DNA from: Blepharisma stoltei
Lineage: Eukaryota; Ciliophora; Heterotrichea; Heterotrichida; Blepharismidae
NCBI GenBank assembly: GCA_914767885.1
Contig: CAJZBQ010000022.1
Location: forward strand, 248,001 to 312,000
Direction: 5' to 3'
Length of the DNA: 64,000 bases
Shown here: piece by piece, positions 24,937 to 34,380 of the stretch
Position numbering within the stretch: the first letter of the stretch is position 1
How the letters are laid out: each line of letters starts with the position of its first letter
Made by a program: the position numbers and the translations under genes
The notes under the pieces: model-generated
What the model saw: only the letters and a program-made list of their open reading frames with translations
Database searches by the model: none
Told to the model about the DNA's origin: nothing

Positions 24937-27313
24937 TTAAAGCACTGTTTGTCTGCAAATTAAACATTTCATTGACTTGATTTGCGACATTATCATCTGC
25001 TTATCTTCTTCCTCTACATTAAACTCAATCAGAGTATCCTCAAACAATTTAATATACAGTGAAAAATTGCTCTCACTTATTCCTAAAGAATTGTGAGCAG
25101 ATCTCACATTTCTCCGAAATTCAAGTGTGGCACATCCATTAAAAATCTTAAACATCCCATCTGCTATCATTTTCACGCACGAAGTTTTAAAATAAGCTTT
25201 CAATGACTCAAAGCTCAAGATTTTTTGATAAAGAGAATCTATAAACATGCTTCAGAATTCATCTCCTCCATATTTTCCAACAATATTATGCCTCTTTATT
25301 TTTAAAAGCTCTGTATTCATCCTCATCTCATCTAAGTGGTTGATCCCTTCTGATATGAATTTTCGAGTATGGTCAAGCATTTTATCAGTAAAAACTGCAT
25401 TTGTAATAGGCTCTGTTTTAGCAGGTGACCAATTTTCTATTTTTGAAGGAGATGAAGCTTCTGTTGTTCGCACGCTTCCTTCTTCTTTATTTTGAGATGC
25501 AAAAAACGAGTAGCTTTCAAGCTGGAATCGAGCTTGATAAGCCTTTATGCTTTGCTCTTTAAAGTCTACATCTCTTAAGTAATTTAGTGGGTTTAAATTT
25601 ACTATTTGGTCGATTTTCTCGTTGACTTTATTGCATCTTTCTAATAATTCTTTTTCAGACCGATGCCCTTGAGCATGATGATGCTTTGGGCTTGTTCTAA
25701 TTCTAAAAGGACATTTAACTTGCTCTTCAGTAGTTATAGCAGCTTGTTTAGAGTCTGCATCAGAACACATTGGCGAATCTGTCTTATTTTCATAACTTTT
25801 CAGCATCACAAATGACTTACTCCTTCGCTTCTGTGTATTAGCTTCATATCGTTTAAGATTATCTACTTCAGGTGGCAGCTTGCTGTTTAAGCTGATTTCT
25901 TTGCAATTAACTCCCCCCCCCCTCTGTGAGTGAACAAAACCATTAGAAAAATCACCATTTTTTGCCCAAAAGCCCACCCTCCGTGAGTGAACAAAATTTT
26001 TTTAATAGAAAAAATTTTTTATGGAAAAAAATTTAATATATAAGTGATAATTAGTATAATGAAATCTCGAGCTAATTCTGTTTAATTTTAAACAAATTGC
26101 GTTTTAAAACATAAAATTTTATAAATTAAATTAATATTTTGCTTCCCAATTTTTGCAAATTAGGATTTTTTTAAATTTCGAAAAAATTTTTTTTCTATAA
26201 AATTTATATATAAATTTTTTAAAAAAAAAAAAATTAACCCCTCTCCGTGAGTGAACAAAATTTTTTTTGTTCACTCACGGAGGGCGGGGGAGTAAGAAAA
26301 ACTCATTTACTATCTCGATCATAAACAAATTCAAAAATCGCGCCTTTCAAGTCTTCTTCTTTAAAAATATAAGCATTCAAAAAATCAATGATTTCGCTTA
26401 TCATTGCTTCTATTTCAGGTATCTTGTTTTTATTCTCTACCACAATAAAACTTTCTGGGTTATTTTTATTAAGAATGTACTTTTGGTTTTGCTTTGCCTT
26501 AAAAGCGAAAATTGATGGGTCGTCTGATCTGGTTTTTCTAATCATAAAGCTTGGGTCATCCATATTTGCTTCTGAAAACGAATTTGTTAATTTTGGCCTT
26601 TCTTTGAGGCTGGATTTTGACGCTGCGTTGATTTTGTATGGGTTGTTAATAGACATTGAAGTTTTGAGAATTAAATTAGTGTATCGAAAATCAATCGATT
26701 GTGTTTTTTTCCTTTTGAAGGAAGAAGAAGGACACGTAGTTCTCTTTTGAAAATCTTGAGATCTAATTATAGGTTTTTCACAGCTGATAATATTAAAATA
26801 TTTTGTTTTTCCTGACCTCCACAAGACTCTTGTAAGAGATACTTGTGAAGACATGCATTTTACATAATACTGGACGATTGCTGAAGAATCTTTGGAAGAT
26901 TTCCAAAATGCCTCAGCACTTTCTTTTGAATGGAAAACAATGCTTTCTCTATACAGTGATTTGTACAAATAAATTTGTGCTTCATGCTTTTTATTTTTTT
27001 GACTCAAAGCAAAAAAATCATTTATCCCGCATGGCCTACAATGAAGAATGCCATTGGTTTTAGTCCTAAGCATGACAGTATGCTCTAAATCCTCAGTCTT
27101 AATAATTGTTGTCGGTATATTTACATTAAAGCTCCTTGAGGCAGAGTATAAGGCAAAAAGACTATAAATATCAATTGGTTTGCTATTAAATAGTTTCGGA
27201 AGATTGCTGAGCCCTTTACTGAACATGTCATTGGCTTTTTGAGGTGAATTTATAAGCGAGGCTCTACCGTTTGCCAATGAGAAAGGGTCTGTGCAAAATT
27301 TGAGCTCTTCCAT
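24937..27313 (-). CDS. Globin-fusion family protein, copy 10
   Basis: This gives 663 residues after removing the IES at 25908-26292, whose join makes RDSKWVFLNCKEISL, an exact family block (the Trp is a TGA). A second TGA-encoded Trp lies in GGDEFWSMF. The start MEELKFCTDPFSL matches the copy 9 type. The middle has KTSMSINNPYKI and KGAIFEFVYDR. CPFRIRTSP, LLERCNKVNEKIDQIV and QSIKAYQARF follow. The globin domain has Tyr in SLYQKIL, Phe in AYFKTS and His in SAHNSLGI, and ends KCLICRQTVL. Confidence 0.88.
25908..26292. mobile_element. Family A IES (385 bp) in copy 10
   Basis: The borders are AATTAACTCCCCCCCCCCTCTGTGAGTGAAC and TTCACTCACGGAGGGCGGGGGAGTAAG. One TAA is kept. This is one of the best-preserved copies, with GTGAGTGAAC motifs both terminal and about 60-80 bp inside each end. 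The join falls inside the conserved WVFLNCKE strand and restores it exactly. Confidence 0.93.
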
Positions 27314-27683
27314 CTATTATTCCAAGATTTTCTTAAACCAATAAAGATGCTTATTAATAACCTGCAATTAATATAAATCAGAGCATGTTAAGAAAGCTGA
27401 TAGAGATAAATTTTAATATAAATTGATGCTAACTGATAATTATTTAAATGTTAAATTGATAAGACGAATACTATATCAATCCAATATTTTTATAATAACC
27501 TTAAAAAAATGTCAGAATTGATTTTAAGGTAAGATAAAAATTCTAGTAGTAATCTTTTAAAATTCCATTAAAGCGTTTTATATCTTGTAGTTCATATTTT
27601 GTTAAAGTTATTAACATAAGTTGATATTTATTATATAATTAATATTTAATAAAAAGAAAAAGGGCAAAACTTTACAGCGAATC
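27314..27683. other. AT-rich spacer between copies 10 and 11
   Basis: Noncoding A/T-rich sequence of 370 bp. Nothing was recognised. Confidence 0.5.
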
Positions 27684-29744
27684 TTATGAACTTTGTCTAC
27701 ATATCAAACATTTCATAGACCGAATTTGTGTCATCACAATATTTTTATCAATATCAGTTACCTGAAATTCATTTAATGTGTCTTCAAAAATATCTACGTA
27801 GAAATTAAACTCTTTTTCCACCAATCCCATAAATTGATGAGAAGCTCTTACTTTTCTTCTAAACGCGAGAGTTACATTTCCATTAAAAAGTTCAAACATT
27901 CCATCCACTATCATTGCAAAATTTTCAAGCTTAGAGCTCTTGAAATATTTACTAAGAAGCTCATTTGCAAGAATTTTATTATAAAGCGAGAGTATAAATT
28001 TATTCCAAAATGCGTCTCCTCCATATTTTTCTACTAGTTTTTCATTTTTTACTTTCGCAATTTGTGCATTCAAATTCAGTTCATCTAAGCTATCAATCAT
28101 ATTGTTAATATGGTTTCTTGTGTAGGCATCAACTTTTTCATTAAATGAACCTTCTGAGTTATTTGACGAGTTGCTGCTCTCAATTGTCGCTTTCTTATAA
28201 AATGGACATTTAAATTTAGATATTGATGGGTTCCAAATTGAGCATGACTGAGGGCTTATTCTTGCTTCATAAGCTGGATTGCTTTGAGGCTCGGTGAAGT
28301 GTGAGCTTAGGTTGATCTCACTTTGGTGGCTTACAATTTTATCAATTCTTTCGTTTACTTTAGAGCATCTCTCAAAAATATCTTTTTCCGACAAATCTAT
28401 AGGTGTAAGTCTATGCCTCGGCTTAGCTTTATAGCTTTCAGCTAGAGTGCTTTGAGTTTCTTCATTTTTTATACTCGGCTCTACCTCTGATGTTTCTAAT
28501 TTTAAGGTTTTTAGTTTTAAATCTCGGCTAAAATCATTTGATTGGCTTCTTTCTTTTCTTATATATCTTTTTTTCTCCCATCCATTGTTTAAAGCACAGC
28601 TTGTTTGCAAACTTTTATTATAGCTATTTGAAAATTCTTTGCACTTAAGCAAGACCCACTTCCTCTCATTATTTAGTATAAAATCAAGTACAATTCCTTT
28701 CACATTATCTTCTTTAAACACTTGTTTATTCAAAAAATCAATAATTTGAGATACCATTGAACAAATTTCTTCATATTTTCCTCTGCTTTCAACAACACAG
28801 CATTTTTCAATTTTTTTAGAGTCGACTAAAAAATCGGCATAGGAGTCTTCTCGAAGCCTTTTAGATGCTTCACTCTTGGGTTCCTGAGCAGGGAAAATTG
28901 TATCATCAGTAGGAATTTGGCAAAAAGATTGGGATAGAGAAGGGATTCGGTTTTTTCCTTTTTTCTCAATTGTTTTGATTTTAAAAGGATTGTTTATGGA
29001 TTGAGAAGTCTGCTTAAGCATTTTTCTGTACTCAAAATTAGAGAGTGTGCGCTTTCTAACACCTTGCTGCCTATTAGGCCCAAGTTTGCTATCATTTTTT
29101 ATATCCCACTTGAGCTTCTTATTGTTTATAATTGAAAAATATTTATTTTTTGACCCTTCAACCCATAGCACTCTTGTGATTGATGGCGGGTTTGATAGAC
29201 TTTTAACAAATTTCTGTAGTCTTGCAGGCTCTTTTGAAGATCTCCATATATTTTGAGCATGCTCTATTGAGCATATAACACTAACTTCTTTATTCGGGGT
29301 TTTATACGCATACAAAGGCGTACCTGCATTCGTTTCTTTACATCCTTCATTTTCCATCTCAAAAAACTCATTCTCATAACACGGCCTAGAAGCCACCTTT
29401 CCATTTTTTATTGTGCGAATTAGAAAACAGACAGGTAGATTCTCCGTCCTCATAAGAGTAGTAGGAATATTTACGTCAAGGTTATTGAGATCGAAGTGTT
29501 TTACGAACGTTTCGAAAATATCCAGCTTTCTTTTGAATAAATTGTTTGGCAGCAAGCTGTTAATTTTTTTTGTGTTTAGACTCTGCAGATATTCAGATTC
29601 ACTTCGAAGCCCTTTGAAATGGCCTTTTTGTTTTGAGTCCTTTATCATTGAAGCCAAATCTTCCTGAAAACTTTGAATTTCATCTTCCTCCATCGCTTTT
29701 TGGTGGAAAACATTTAGGCTCTCCAGTGTCACAGGCAAATCCAT
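27684..29744 (-). CDS. Globin-fusion family protein, copy 11 (uninterrupted reference copy)
   Basis: This 686-residue protein is open from ATG to TAA without any in-frame TGA or IES, so it is the best reference for the family. Residues 1-205 form an N-terminal region with NIPTTLMRTENL (92-103), RPCYENEFF (120-128), SITRVLW (188-194) and KYFSIIN (201-207); I do not recognise its family. Residues 240-255 hold QTSQSINNPFKI. Residues 325-371 hold a block with KGIVLDFI and RKWVLLKCKE. A helix-like SKVNERIDKIV is near 461-471. Residues 570-680 look like a truncated (2-on-2) haemoglobin: YGG at 574-576, Tyr588 (B10-like), Phe601 (CD1-like) and His636 as the proximal His before the F-G turn. In such globins these residues form the haem pocket. 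A haem sensor or oxygen/NO-handling protein is inferred, not shown. Confidence 0.88.
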   Translation of the reverse strand: MDLPVTLESLNVFHQKAMEEDEIQSFQEDLASMIKDSKQKGHFKGLRSESEYLQSLNTKKINSLLPNNLFKRKLDIFETFVKHFDLNNLDVNIPTTLMRTENLPVCFLIRTIKNGKVASRPCYENEFFEMENEGCKETNAGTPLYAYKTPNKEVSVICSIEHAQNIWRSSKEPARLQKFVKSLSNPPSITRVLWVEGSKNKYFSIINNKKLKWDIKNDSKLGPNRQQGVRKRTLSNFEYRKMLKQTSQSINNPFKIKTIEKKGKNRIPSLSQSFCQIPTDDTIFPAQEPKSEASKRLREDSYADFLVDSKKIEKCCVVESRGKYEEICSMVSQIIDFLNKQVFKEDNVKGIVLDFILNNERKWVLLKCKEFSNSYNKSLQTSCALNNGWEKKRYIRKERSQSNDFSRDLKLKTLKLETSEVEPSIKNEETQSTLAESYKAKPRHRLTPIDLSEKDIFERCSKVNERIDKIVSHQSEINLSSHFTEPQSNPAYEARISPQSCSIWNPSISKFKCPFYKKATIESSNSSNNSEGSFNEKVDAYTRNHINNMIDSLDELNLNAQIAKVKNEKLVEKYGGDAFWNKFILSLYNKILANELLSKYFKSSKLENFAMIVDGMFELFNGNVTLAFRRKVRASHQFMGLVEKEFNFYVDIFEDTLNEFQVTDIDKNIVMTQIRSMKCLICRQSS

Positions 29745-29903
29745 ATTAATTTATCGGGTAAATAAAAAATTACCAGTTTTATGCGTGTTTCTTTTATAGT
29801 AAAGAGAAAAATAATTAAAATCTTCCTTCTTATAATTATACAGTAATCAGTTTTCATCAAATATGGAACCAAAAATGAATTATTTTCTTTCATTTTGAAT
29901 TCT

Positions 29904-30138
29904 TTACTCACCTCCTCTCCATGATCGAGCAATAAAATTTTGTTCGCTCACAGAGGCAGGTTAATTTTTTTTCAAAAAATACAAGCTATTTAAAATTAAA
30001 CAAAATTAGTTAGAGAATCCGTTATATAATAATCATCACTTATATATCAAATATTTTTTTCATAAAAAATTTTTATTCGCTCACGGAGGAGAGGTTTTCA
30101 CCCAAAAATAGGGATTTTTCCTTTCACAGAGGGTAGAG
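29904..30138. mobile_element. Family A IES-like element (235 bp), intergenic
   Basis: The left end TTACTCACCTCCTCTCCATGATCGAGCAA and the right end CTTTCACAGAGGGTAGAGTTA are diverged family A ends. An internal GTTCGCTCACAGAGG/CGCTCACGGAGGAG pair and the core TATATAATAATCATCACTTATATATC are kept. TTA lies at both borders. It is intergenic, so the reading-frame test does not apply. Confidence 0.7.
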
Positions 30139-30150
30139 TTATTTAACGAA

Positions 30151-30560
30151 AGAAATAAAATAGTATGTTGACGGAAATTGGACTCCGAGACACACTCATG
30201 TGGAGTGGGAGGATTCATCCTGATGAAGGTGAAAGCAGGCCCCTGTCCTTTTTGAAGTAAGCCTTCAGCCTAGGAATGTCTTGCCAAAGAGGGAAGTTTT
30301 ATTTCTCCCCCGAGGGTTTTTCTGTCCCTGCCAGATGGACTATCAGATTTTGCCTACCACATGATTCTTCCTTGTCAGGACTAGTGTGGCACTCTTCAGA
30401 TGACGGCTCTGTCAGGGGAGCTAATCCCCTGGACAGGTGGTTCAGGTCGGAAATTCAAGATGGTTGCTTTCTATTTCCTCATTTGAACTCAGAAAATCCA
30501 TGGAAGCTGCTCTTTTGGAGCCGAGACGAGGAAAACCCGTTTATGGCCAGTTTAATTTAA
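30151..30560. mobile_element. GC-rich retroposon-like repeat (about 410 bp), intergenic
   Basis: It is GC-rich compared with its flanks and is bordered by a candidate 8-bp target-site duplication TTAACGAA (30143-30150 and 30561-30568). Its right end TTATGGCCAGTTTAATTTAA is similar to the shared end of the other copies. No transposase, reverse transcriptase or tRNA-like promoter was recognised in it. Confidence 0.55.
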
Positions 30561-30679
30561 TTAACGAATTCGCTGGCAAAATCATATATAAATTAAGTTT
30601 TTATCCATTTAGTTGATACTATCAAAATTTCAGCTGTTTATTTCAATAATATGGCTGTTTTTCATATTCTTAACTTTAA

Positions 30680-33600
30680 TTAAATATTTTTAGTTATTAG
30701 ACATTTCATTGATTTAATTTGAGACATTATCAGCTGCCTGTCAACATCTTCAACCTGAAATTCGATTAAAGTCCCTTCAAAAATATCTGCATAATACTCG
30801 AACTCACGGTCAGTTATTCCCATTTTTTGATGAGAAGACCGAATGGCTCTTCTGAACTCTAGATTTACCATTCCGTTGAAAATCATGAGCATTCCATTCA
30901 TGATCATTGCAAACGTGTCTAGCTTTGTTTGCTTGAAATATTTAGTTAAGGCTTCATTTGCTAATATCTTATTGTAAAGGGATAGGATAAACTGGTTCCA
31001 AAATTGTTCTCCTCCGTACTTCTCTAAAAGATTTTTGTTGACTTTTGATAGCTTTGTATTGAATTTTGCTTCATCGAGGGTATCTATTACACTTTTATAG
31101 TGCTTTCTTATGCAGAGATGATTTTTGTCACTGTTTAAAGAATCTCTTATAAAGGAAAAAAAAAATTAAAATGGAGCAAGAAGAAATGATTAGTGGAGAC
31201 TCACTAATGCTAGGAATTAATAATGAGGCCTTGTGCTATATTTTCTGTTCCAGAAGATATCAAATTATGAGTCTCCTTACATGTCTAACACTGAAAAAGT
31301 TTATCTTTATAAATTTCTGAGGAAGGCTGAACAGAAAATTAAGGATTGTTTGCATGTTGGTTTTATGAGAGTTTCAAGCAATATAAAACCCACAGACTGT
31401 CATAAATAGTAAAAACTATTGTCTGGAGAGATGTTGTGGTCACATTTTGCTCGGTAATAATTAAAAAGAGTTTGTTTGGATTTGACGACTTTCTAAGATA
31501 TTCAGACAAAAATTGCAGGCATAAGGACTTGAAAAAGACTTCCTAGCTGAAATTCGCAGTAAGATTGGTGAAAAATTCATTTGCAATATTTAGTATTTAT
31601 TCGAAAAGGTCAGACTTTAAGGTCTAATGGCTATAATTTATTAGCTATTAGTTTATTAGTTATAAAGGAAGCATTCTCAATTTTTTGGTTGGTTTTTGGG
31701 GGACATAGAAATGGGTTATTAGAAGGAATTGGGGAAAGCAAAGATCGAGAATTATATCTTATACCTCCTAAGGAAGCTTATATACATTGATAATAGCTGC
31801 TTATACAAGATTTTAAAAAAAAAGACAACATTTCTTTTTAGAATTAATACTGGTAAATTTCTAAAGAAAGTATATCTTATACGCTTGTATGCTTTGCTCT
31901 TTTAAGTCCATTGACGATAAACTTACAGAAGGCTTATGGCTAACAATACGGTCAATTCTTGCATTAACTTTACTTATCCTTTCCATGAGATCTTTTTCCT
32001 GCACTTCAGGCTTTAAATACTCTTTTGGCTTAGCCCTAATTTTAAATGGCAGCTCATTTGTTTTTTCTCTGTGTTCTTTATATATAATAAAGCTTGTATC
32101 CAGATCTTTTTTGTCAATTTCAATTTTGGTACTAGATTTTTTTAAGTCACATGACCTACTTCTAGTAGAAATCGATGGAGTTGATTTTCGCTCTTCAATT
32201 ATGTTTGCATCTAATGTCAGCTTATATATCAGCGAATACTCTTTGCAGTCTATAAGCACCCAATTCTTATTTTTATCTTGTATAAAATCAAGCACGATTC
32301 CTTTAATTCCATCATCCCTAAATACTTTGGTATTTAAAAATGAAATGACTTCAGATACCATGGCTTCGATTTCTGGGATTCTCCCTTTATTCTCCACCCC
32401 AAAGCAGCTATCAGGAATTTTAGAATTTACAATGAATTCTTTTGATAATGATAAATCAGGGCTGCTTTTTTCGTTTTCCTCGCCTAAATTTAATGAGCTG
32501 TCATTTCCTAATATTTCAGTTTTTTCCTCATGAATATCATTGAGATCTGGAAACTCAGCAGGATTTTTTCTGACTATTGACTGAGTTAGCTTAGACAGCA
32601 TTTTAGAGGGTGTCATGCTTGGAGTGATTGATGATGCTCGATTCATTCGTCTAACCATCCTTTTAGGTGTGCTATTTGTGGATTCTGCTTTAGTTTTGTT
32701 TTTTACTTTGGAGCGGTTGATAATTGTATAGAATTTGAGCTTACATCCAATTTTTCAGAGCACTCTTGTAATAGAAGCAGGGTTTGAATAACTTTGAATG
32801 TAATATTGCAGCATTGCAGGGGCTTTGGTTGATTTTCAAATTGCTTGAGCACTTTCAACAGCATTTAGTATTAGAGTTTCTTTGTTTTTGGCTTTATAGC
32901 AAACAATTGGACCATTTTCGTCACTTTTTCTCTGATTTAGCTTGAAAAAATCATTATCAAGACACGGCCTTGATACAACTGCCCCATTTTTTAAAGTTTG
33001 GATCAAAAATGGAACAGAAATATTTTCAATTCTTAAAAGAGTCGTCGGAATGTTTACAATTACTCTTATAGAGTCCAAATGCTTAGCAAGTAAGCCAAAC
33101 AGATCTAATTTTTGGTTTCTTGCTAATGGAAGTAATGTATTTAACTTTTTAGTGTAAATGTTCTGTATATAATCTTCTTTGTTTTTAGTGCAATTAAAAA
33201 GACCTTTTTCTGCTGATTCATTTATGAGGGATATTACATCTTCTCTAAAGTTTTGAATTTCATCTCTTTCCATAGCTCTGTGATGGTAATCTTTGAGATT
33301 CTGATTAGATTAGATTAGGATGGGCATTTATAGTCCACCGTTCCTGAAGCACCGTGCGTTCCCTCAAGGCAGCTTGGGCCTGGGCTGAAACACCTGATTT
33401 CTTGGTAAAGGCATTTCCCTCCAGATCTGGAAAACAGATTTTACCTGGAACCTCCATTTCCAACCCAAGTGCAGAATTGCCCAAGCCTTGCGTAGCTTTA
33501 GCAATATCGTCCTATTGAAGGACCCTCTAAACTGAAAAGACTAACCCTGAAAGCTTCGTCTAGCCTGTCTTCGTTTTTCTCCGGATCATTCGAAGAAAAA

Positions 33601-33911
33601 ACTCAATGTGGTTACGCAGGCTCGGGACAGGCCAGAAAAGTAGCTTAGGCAGTTAATTTATCAGATACCCGTTCTGGGCCTGGTGCTGCTGGCAAAAAAG
33701 ATGCAAAAAACTGCCGCTCGAGCGAGACCACTAATTTGCTGAAATGGTGCTGAGCCTCTCACTTCGAGGCTAGCCAACCCTTGAGCAGTTAATTGTACCA
33801 AAAATCGCATCCGGATATGCATAAGGACACCCGCCAGGAGGAGGAGGACAGGTCGCTCGTCACCGGCCGTTTTATGTATATGAGATTCTGCAAAATAACT
33901 GGAATATCCAT
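30680..33911 (-). CDS. Globin-fusion family protein, copy 12
   Basis: This gives 638 residues after removing two insertions. The GC-rich repeat near the 5' end, removed with one GAGATTCTG copy, gives MDIPVILQNLKDYHHRAMERDEI, which aligns with the MDIPKILECLKDFHQNA start of copy 5. The insertion at 31150-31877 separates QSIQAY from RDSLNSDKN. In-frame TGA encodes Trp in AQAIWKSTK and ITRVLWKIG. The conserved TSxSINNPF block is diverged here. KGIVLDFIQDK and NWVLIDCKEY are intact. The globin domain has KYGGEQFW, Tyr in SLYNKIL, Phe in KYFKQT and His in SSHQKMGI. It ends KCLITKNI, so the second Cys of the usual CLIC end is lost. Confidence 0.82.
31150..31877. mobile_element. Insertion of about 728 bp in copy 12, type unknown
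   Basis: Both borders have TATAAGA (GCGTATAAGATAT and TTTATAAGAGATT on the minus strand). Joining the inner TA of one with the outer TA of the other gives QAYIRDSLNSDK in frame; the simple join of the two TATAAGA copies is out of frame. No inverted ends and no similarity to the other families were seen. An 69-codon open frame on the plus strand inside it has no recognisable domain. The borders are therefore tentative. Confidence 0.5.
33295..33890. mobile_element. GC-rich retroposon-like insertion in the 5' coding region of copy 12
   Basis: The element proper is 33304-33881. It is flanked by perfect 9-bp direct repeats GAGATTCTG (33295-33303 and 33882-33890). One end has (ATTAG)3, the other CCGGCCGTTTTATGTATAT, the shared family end. 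An internal part (GATTTCTTGGTAAAGG...TTTCCCT) matches the repeat at 46936. Removing 587 bp restores the consensus protein start. The flanking repeat has no TA, unlike ordinary IES borders here. Confidence 0.85.
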
Positions 33912-34380
33912 GAAATTTTTTTAATCGATTTTGTTTATTAACGTGTTTTTGATTTATTAGATAAATATATTATAGCTCTAAAATGCTTATTAAAAGAATA
34001 ATTAAATAATAATTATTTAGCTAAGTTTTGAGGAAATTATATAGAAGTTTTATTATCATAAATTTATAAGAAATAGTTAAAACTTGAAAGAAATTTCACA
34101 TAGTGGTAATGAGAATCGCATTTAAATTATTTAAACTGCGAAAAAATTTAACAAACTAATTCTGGGCTTATGTTTTACCTTTTTGAATTGCCGAACCATC
34201 TAAAAAAAAATAATGTCAAGAAAAAAATATATGAAATTTAAATATTAATTTTTATGATATCATTGCCAATTTATTATTAAAAATGCTTAAAATTTGATAA
34301 AAATAAAAATACATATATAAATCAAGTAAATAGAATGAAATAGTCTTTATTTTATGAAAATATATATTATTAATCTTAAC
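33912..34380. other. AT-rich spacer at the end of the globin-fusion array
   Basis: Noncoding A/T-rich sequence of about 470 bp between the start of copy 12 and the 3' end of the LRR gene. No element was recognised. Confidence 0.5.

Larger units (their letters stand above)
29745..30679. other. Intergenic region between copies 11 and 12, filled by two mobile elements
   Basis: A family A element (29904-30138) is followed after a few bases by a GC-rich repeat (30151-30560). The remaining sequence is AT-rich and noncoding. The plus-strand open frame inside the GC-rich repeat (30276-30560) has no recognisable domain and is treated as part of the repeat. Confidence 0.6.

Noticed and set aside
25908-26292. 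Transposase gene inside a family A element
   Set aside because: No frame of useful length and no catalytic motif; the elements are noncoding.
30276-30560. 94-codon open frame in the GC-rich repeat
   Set aside because: It lies wholly inside a dispersed repeat and is not kept in the other copies; open frames are easier to find by chance in GC-rich DNA.
31581-31790. 69-codon open frame inside the copy 12 insertion
   Set aside because: No motif, no homologue recognised, and it lies in a segment inferred to be removed.
33304-33881. tRNA- or 5S-derived origin of the GC-rich repeat
   Set aside because: I looked for box A/box B-like motifs and a cloverleaf and found nothing convincing; the origin is left open.
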